Assembly: GCA_002395605.1 (NCBI GenBank)
Contig: DGXO01000069.1
Span: 1-10,292 of the forward strand
DNA length: 10,292 nucleotides
Reading direction: 5' to 3'
Source of the DNA: Bacteroidales bacterium UBA4230
Lineage (GTDB): Bacteria > Bacteroidota > Bacteroidia > Bacteroidales > UBA932
The first letter of the stretch is position 1, and each line of letters begins with the position of its first letter. The notes beneath the pieces are model-generated. The model was not told where the DNA came from and searched no databases. It saw only the letters and a list, made by a program, of their open reading frames with translations. Positions 6,015-10,292 of the stretch are shown here, in pieces. The position numbers were made by a program, and so were the translations under genes.

Positions 6015-7517
6015 ATGAGTTCCCAAAAGTCCAAAACCCTACTAGGGATGCTTGTGGTATTGATTTGTGCTATTGCATGCGATACCCTTCCGCCCCTCCC
6101 GGACAGCGTAAAGCTGGGGGTTAATCCTCCCGAGGTAACCATTCCGGCCGAAGGCGGAGAAGCTACGGTGAGCTTCTCCTCTCCGCTTGTCTGGCAGGCA
6201 TCATCATCTGAATCCTGGCTCAGGATTACCCCGCTCACCGGCGAGGCGGGGGATATTACCATCACGTTATCGGCCGACGAAAACACATCGGAAGAGCAGC
6301 GTTCGGCAACGGTAACGGTAAGCATTGTCAATTACAACAAATCAGAGACCGTAAAGGTTATCCAGCTCGGCAAAGAGCCGGTGAATCCCCCCACTCCGGA
6401 GCTTTCTGTTTCTCCTTTGCAATCTTCTTTCCCTGCAGATGGCGGCAGCGCCAGCCTTTCGGTAACCTCCAACGTTGCCTGGAGCGCAGAGGCGTCGGAC
6501 CAGTGGATAGTCATTGACCCGGTGCAGGGAGAAGGTGACGCCACCGTCACGGTGTCTGTTGTCAAGAATGAAATTGAGGAGCCCCGCAACGGCGCCATTG
6601 TATTCACTGCAGGTGAACTGAAGGTGGAAGTGGCTATTTCCCAGGATGCCGCGGAACCTGTTCTCCCTCCTGAACCTGAGGAAATTGAAGGCTTTACAGC
6701 AACGCTCGGGGACTGGGCTGCCGGAGAATCCGTCTCTATCGGCATTACCATTGAGCAGGAAATCAAGGAAGTGGAGTGGGCCGTGTATCTTCCCGCAGAG
6801 GAGGCCGCCATTCCCATGGAAAAAGGCCATGACGGCCTTTACAGGGCGCGTATAACAGGCCACTATCCGCTTATGCCCATCTACTTTGCAAGGGGCGGGA
6901 AGGCGGTTTTCGGCTCTGTTTATACCTACAGCTACATCCCCTGGAACAAGGATGTTGCCGAAGTTTCCCTCATTTACACGTCTGAATCCTCCCATGCGGT
7001 TTACGTAGATTCTGACCGTGCCCTGGACGTTGTCCTTGACCCTGTTTCCCTTGCGGCAAACTTTACAGCAGTTCCTCCGGAATGGAAATCCATTGGCAAA
7101 GGCAAGTTTACGGACGGTTTTGTGTATGGCCTGTTCAACCTGGAGGCGGTAGAGGTTGAGGTGGAAATGGAGCAGGATGTCAATGAGCCTTCCAGTTACA
7201 GGATTTTGAATCCTTATGAAGCCTTTGCAGAGGATTTTGAGTACACCCCGGAAAACGCAATCCTGGAATTCTCAATCAAGGCCGACAACACCGTGTATTT
7301 CAAAGAAAGCGTCCTTGGCCTCTATGATTCCGAATACGGATATTTCATCGGCATGTCGGCAGTTCCGGAAAATGGATGGGGTTATAGCTACTATGGCAGT
7401 TTTGACCCCGAGACAAAGACCGCAGTTTTCCAGAATATAACGGTCACATACCTGTCAAACCGTGATGCGTATTATTCCTCCAACAGAAACGGAGCCATGA
7501 AAGTTGTCCTTCCATAA
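6015..7517 (+). CDS. BACON-domain surface lipoprotein with C-terminal beta module
   Basis: 500 residues. A lipoprotein signal ends at Cys22 (LVVLICAIAC), so the protein is probably outer-membrane anchored. Two BACON domains follow: about 34-118 (VTIPAEGGEATVSF, VWQASSSESWLRITPLTG, VKVIQLG) and 129-211 (SFPADGGSASLSV, VAWSAEASDQWIVIDPVQG, VAISQDA). The hallmark WL/W-I pairs, GEGDATVTVSV-type strands and Pro-rich linkers (120-128, 212-223) support this. BACON domains in Bacteroidota are usually accessory domains of carbohydrate-targeting surface proteins, sometimes mucin-linked. Residues 225-350 form a further beta-rich region, and 357-500 a module beginning WKSIGKGKFTDGF with YRILNPYEAF and TVYFKESVLGL. 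Both parts recur in the next protein. No catalytic motif is seen, so binding or structural work is more likely than enzymatic. It is the first gene of a two-gene (or longer) operon. No Shine-Dalgarno is seen; the leader is AT-rich. The exact ligand is unknown. Confidence 0.85.
   Translation: MSSQKSKTLLGMLVVLICAIACDTLPPLPDSVKLGVNPPEVTIPAEGGEATVSFSSPLVWQASSSESWLRITPLTGEAGDITITLSADENTSEEQRSATVTVSIVNYNKSETVKVIQLGKEPVNPPTPELSVSPLQSSFPADGGSASLSVTSNVAWSAEASDQWIVIDPVQGEGDATVTVSVVKNEIEEPRNGAIVFTAGELKVEVAISQDAAEPVLPPEPEEIEGFTATLGDWAAGESVSIGITIEQEIKEVEWAVYLPAEEAAIPMEKGHDGLYRARITGHYPLMPIYFARGGKAVFGSVYTYSYIPWNKDVAEVSLIYTSESSHAVYVDSDRALDVVLDPVSLAANFTAVPPEWKSIGKGKFTDGFVYGLFNLEAVEVEVEMEQDVNEPSSYRILNPYEAFAEDFEYTPENAILEFSIKADNTVYFKESVLGLYDSEYGYFIGMSAVPENGWGYSYYGSFDPETKTAVFQNITVTYLSNRDAYYSSNRNGAMKVVLP
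6777..7514 (+). other. Two-part C-terminal unit, copy 1 (in the BACON lipoprotein)
   Basis: Residues 255-500 of the BACON protein. The first part starts at WAVYL (Trp255) and includes DGLYRARITG and RGGKAVFG. The second starts at Trp357 (WKSIGKGKFTDGF) and runs 144 residues to the C-terminus. The same pair of parts, with almost the same spacing between the two start Trp residues (102 versus 101), occurs in the downstream protein, so this is a shared, probably duplicated or shuffled unit. Confidence 0.7.
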
Positions 7518-7538
7518 GAACTAAATAACACTACAATA

Positions 7539-10292
7539 ATGAAAAGATACATTCAATTCCTTACACTGGTCCTTGCCGCGGCGGCAATTTCCGCCTGCGC
7601 GGTAAAGGAAACCGCCACGGAAGACGCCATCGGCAAGGAGATCAAGTTCCAGGCCGGCATAGGCTCCTTCCAGGCAAAAGCCTCCGACACGGCTTTTGAG
7701 AAGGGAGACGAGATAGGCCTTTTTGCCGACGCTCCCGTATCTGCAACCAATGTCCGTCTCACAAGTGACGGAGAGTCCCTGGCTCCGGATTCCCCCCTGT
7801 ACTGGGGTCTTGAGCAGGACGTAAACGCCCCTGTGGCATTCTACGCCTATTATCCTTACGCCGCCGGAACGGCCGACACCTTCACCTTTGCAGTAGCCGC
7901 AGACCAAGGGTCGGCGGCCGCGTTGGCTGCAGCAGACCTCATGCTGGCCTCCACCGCAGCTGCTCCCGCAGACGGCACCGTGCGCCTCAATTTCGGCCAC
8001 AGGATGTCCCGCGCCATCATTACTGTGGACAACAGGCTCAGTGACGCCGCCGTTACCGGCGTAACGGTTTCCGGAGTTCTCATTGAGGCCGACGTTGACA
8101 TCAAGGCTCCAAGCGTTGCCGCAAAGGGCCAGCCCGCTACGGTGAAGGCAGCCCCGGTTTCCGGTGCCGACGGCACTGCCGCATGGGCTGTAATACTTCC
8201 TCCACAGGAACCTCAGGCACTTGTCATTACCGTTACACTTGCCGACGGCACCAGCTATGACATTCCCGCCCAGGGCGCCGTCCTTGATGAAGGATACAGC
8301 TACAATGTAAGCGTGTACCTGGACCAGACATCGTTCTCAATGGAATTTTCGGCCGGTATCACGGACTGGCTTGAGGAATGGATTTATAACGATAAGATTA
8401 ACGATCCCGGCGTGCAGCCGCATGCCTGGGCTGTGAGCGTAGGTGACTCTTTGACCCCCATGTCCATGCAGGAAGACGGCCTTTGGCACGCTGCCGTCAT
8501 GGGAAACAGCACCTGGATTTCCTGCCAGATAGTCCGTGACGGCGGAGACCAGGTATGGGGAAACTCAATTCCAAACATGGAGTATTATCTGGATCCTCAG
8601 GACAAGGAGCCTCAGGAGATACTCCTGGCCCCTAATGGATGGATTAATCTTTACAGCCCTTCCGGATTGTTTGACTTCACCCTGGATGCTTCGGCTAAAA
8701 AGCTGTATGTAAAATACCTTGAGCCCAAGTGGGAACTGCTTGGAACCGGCAAGTTTATAGATGGCTTTGTGACGTCTCTCTTCAACCTTCCTTATGAGGA
8801 GTTTGAGGTGGACGTATATACTGAAGAGCACACGCCCAACGTGTACCGCATAATGGATCCTTACAAGAACTGGAGCCTTCGGGATTTGTTTACCTATGAG
8901 GAAGGCGCTTATCTGGATCTTGTCGTAAGGGAAGACGGCAACGCCTACTTCAAGGAAAGCTACCTTGGCCTGTCTTATTCAAGGTACGGCAAGTTCTCCG
9001 GTCTTTCGCTTGTGGAAGAGAACGGACGGAATCAAGGTTATTACGGATATTATTATCCTCAGTACGGGTTCATAGAGTTCCCGGGCCAAACGGCCACTTA
9101 CCTGTGGGATTTCGGAACTGTTCTCAGCAACCACGAAGGCTTCATGAGCCTTACCCTTCCCGGCGGTACCAGAATCAGGAAGTACACCTCCATCAGCAAT
9201 GTTTTTGAAAGCTCCTGGATAGACGAGTCCGACGGCAGCCGTCATTTCTCGGCAAGAATCAACGTGGGCATGGACATAGTCAAGCTCCGCTACGGCCTCT
9301 ACTCCGGCACCCTCTCCAGGGAAGAAATCTATGGCAACAATCAGGATGGTTACTATTACACCCAGGTTGTCCCTGATGGTACACCGGTTGAGATTGACCC
9401 CGGATATGACAATATTATTGAGTTTACCGTCCCCGCTTCCGGCACCTATACTCTGGTACTCTGCGGAGAAGACAAGGATGGCCAGACATACGGAACCTTC
9501 GGCCAGTACTGGATCCTCTATGAAGGAGATGAAGCTCCTGAGGCTTCCGCAACCATCACCGCCACCCCTCTGCAACCACTTTCTGACATAATGGCAAAGG
9601 CTCACGTAGATTTCAAGGATCCCGACAAAATTTACTTGATGGCAGTCCCTGAAGACACCTGGACCTCATGGGGAATGGCCGACGACAAGATTTACGACTA
9701 TGTCCTGAGCAACGGTGAGTCAAAGTCCGGCTACTACGTCCATTCCCAAAACGGCGTTGATTACTATGTGGACGGTCTTGAACCTGAAACCACTTACCGC
9801 GTGCTGCTTGCCGGTTCCAATAAGTTTGGAATGTCCACATGGGCTCAGGCAACAGTCACCACCGGAGCCACTCCTGAATTTACCTCTATCGGCAAAGGCA
9901 ATTATCACGACAATTTCCACGGTTTAGGAGAACAAGGTAACCATGCCGGTGTTGAAATCCTGAAGGCGGAAACCACTCCTGTACGTTACCGCGTTGTGGA
10001 TCCTTACAAGGATTTCTGGGCATCAAATGCCGATGCCGGTTTTTATTCAAAGTACATAGACTTCTACATGGACGGAGACCAGCTGGTGTATGCACCTTAT
10101 TATAATGGTTATTATGAACCTAATCTGGGGCCAGTAAAGTACTTATGCTACAATCCTTCCTCAAGCCAGTTCTACCCTGACAACAGGATTTTGCAGGAAG
10201 GCGTGTACAACTTTGCGCCTTATGCCCAGATTGAGGGAACTTCATATTATTACCCTTATAATACAGCCCTGGGTGAAATCTACCTCGAAATG
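7539..10292 (+). CDS. Large fimbrillin-family lipoprotein with repeated beta modules (3' end outside window)
   Basis: Frame open from ATG 7539 to the window edge, exactly 918 codons with no stop. A lipoprotein signal (MKRYIQFLTLVLAAAAISAC) puts the lipid on Cys20. Residues about 30-278 resemble the fimbrillin (Mfa-like) domain: IKFQAGIGSFQAKASDTAF, FEKGDEIGLFAD, APVAFYAYYPYA, VRLNFGHRMSRAIITV and the closing AGITDW (Trp277). Then come the two-part unit (297-541), two Ig/FnIII-like beta-sandwich stretches (about 571-668 and 669-778, the latter ending GLEPETTYRVLLAGSNKFG and TVTTG), and a second copy of the C-terminal module from 781 onward (FTSIGKGNYHDNF, YRVVDPYKDF). Tyr-rich tracts (GYYGYYYPQYGF, YYNGYY) sit in the modules. 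Ordinary fimbrillins are about 300-450 residues, so this is a much longer, multidomain relative, perhaps an anchored tip or adhesin protein rather than a pilin. The gene starts 21 bases after the BACON gene and is probably co-transcribed. Function and ligand are inferred only. Confidence 0.85.
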   Translation, partial: MKRYIQFLTLVLAAAAISACAVKETATEDAIGKEIKFQAGIGSFQAKASDTAFEKGDEIGLFADAPVSATNVRLTSDGESLAPDSPLYWGLEQDVNAPVAFYAYYPYAAGTADTFTFAVAADQGSAAALAAADLMLASTAAAPADGTVRLNFGHRMSRAIITVDNRLSDAAVTGVTVSGVLIEADVDIKAPSVAAKGQPATVKAAPVSGADGTAAWAVILPPQEPQALVITVTLADGTSYDIPAQGAVLDEGYSYNVSVYLDQTSFSMEFSAGITDWLEEWIYNDKINDPGVQPHAWAVSVGDSLTPMSMQEDGLWHAAVMGNSTWISCQIVRDGGDQVWGNSIPNMEYYLDPQDKEPQEILLAPNGWINLYSPSGLFDFTLDASAKKLYVKYLEPKWELLGTGKFIDGFVTSLFNLPYEEFEVDVYTEEHTPNVYRIMDPYKNWSLRDLFTYEEGAYLDLVVREDGNAYFKESYLGLSYSRYGKFSGLSLVEENGRNQGYYGYYYPQYGFIEFPGQTATYLWDFGTVLSNHEGFMSLTLPGGTRIRKYTSISNVFESSWIDESDGSRHFSARINVGMDIVKLRYGLYSGTLSREEIYGNNQDGYYYTQVVPDGTPVEIDPGYDNIIEFTVPASGTYTLVLCGEDKDGQTYGTFGQYWILYEGDEAPEASATITATPLQPLSDIMAKAHVDFKDPDKIYLMAVPEDTWTSWGMADDKIYDYVLSNGESKSGYYVHSQNGVDYYVDGLEPETTYRVLLAGSNKFGMSTWAQATVTTGATPEFTSIGKGNYHDNFHGLGEQGNHAGVEILKAETTPVRYRVVDPYKDFWASNADAGFYSKYIDFYMDGDQLVYAPYYNGYYEPNLGPVKYLCYNPSSSQFYPDNRILQEGVYNFAPYAQIEGTSYYYPYNTALGEIYLEM
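8427..9161 (+). other. Two-part C-terminal unit, copy 2 (inside the fimbrillin-like protein)
   Basis: Residues 297-541. The first part begins WAVSV (Trp297) with DGLWHAAVMG and RDGGDQVWG. The second begins WELLGTGKFIDGF (Trp398) with YRIMDPYKNW and NAYFKESYLGL, and ends near TLPGG. It is colinear with copy 1 over its whole length, and the second part is again about 144 residues. The similarity is at protein level, diverged at DNA level, so it is not a recent tandem duplication. Confidence 0.7.
9879..10292 (+). other. C-terminal module, copy 3 (partial at window edge)
   Basis: Residues 781-918 so far. It shows the opening FTSIGKGNYHDNF, then YRVVDPYKDF at the same relative place as YRILNPYEAF and YRIMDPYKNW in copies 1 and 2, and a Tyr-rich stretch (APYYNGYYEP). 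It is more diverged: the aromatic at the first position is Phe instead of Trp, and the first part of the two-part unit is absent, replaced by an FnIII-like domain. The end lies beyond the window. Confidence 0.6.

Noticed and set aside
6342..6995. Minus-strand open frame of 217 codons
   Set aside because: Entirely antisense to the BACON protein, whose domains are clear; the antisense reading has low-complexity composition and no motif.
8979..9605. Minus-strand open frame of 208 codons
   Set aside because: Antisense to the fimbrillin-like gene, which stays open for 918 codons with module repeats in frame; no promoter or family motif on the minus strand.

Overview
The window looks like a piece of a Bacteroidales (Bacteroidota) chromosome. 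The evidence is the gene content (BACON-domain lipoprotein, fimbrillin-family lipoprotein, XylA-XylE gene pair), AT-rich leaders with almost no Shine-Dalgarno sequences, promoter-like TAnnTTTG boxes, and a short dispersed repeat of a type seen in Bacteroidota intergenic DNA. GC content appears, by eye, fairly high for this group. Genus and species cannot be read from the sequence. Every gene I can support is on the + strand.

Region 1 (1-4996) is a sugar-catabolic operon cut by the left edge. It holds the C-terminal half of xylose isomerase (xylA), a XylE-type sugar/H+ symporter overlapping xylA by 11 bp, a lipoprotein aldose 1-epimerase overlapping xylE by 4 bp, and a transketolase split into an N-terminal (thiamine-diphosphate/pyrophosphate-binding) gene and a C-terminal (pyrimidine-binding plus C-terminal domain) gene. 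The set forms a route: anomer interconversion outside the inner membrane, uptake, isomerisation to xylulose and, after phosphorylation by a xylulokinase not in this window, entry into the non-oxidative pentose phosphate pathway. A short repeat separates the two transketolase genes and creates a false upstream start for the second. A long hairpin follows the operon at 5058-5103.

Region 2 (5182-5832) is a single LolD/MacB-type ABC ATPase gene with no permease beside it. A TAnnTTTG box sits only 4 bp before its ATG, suggesting a leaderless or nearly leaderless transcript.

Region 3 (5932-10292) is a surface-lipoprotein operon behind a well-formed Bacteroidota-type promoter (TTTG-N20-TATATTTG). 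The first gene encodes a 500-residue lipoprotein with two BACON domains. The second, 21 bp later, encodes a fimbrillin-like lipoprotein of at least 918 residues that runs off the right edge. Both carry the same two-part C-terminal unit, which includes a beta-rich module of about 144 residues that I do not recognise. That module occurs once in the first protein and at least twice in the second. This shared architecture is the most interesting feature of the window. No SusC/SusD, integrase, transposase, CRISPR, tRNA or rRNA was seen.
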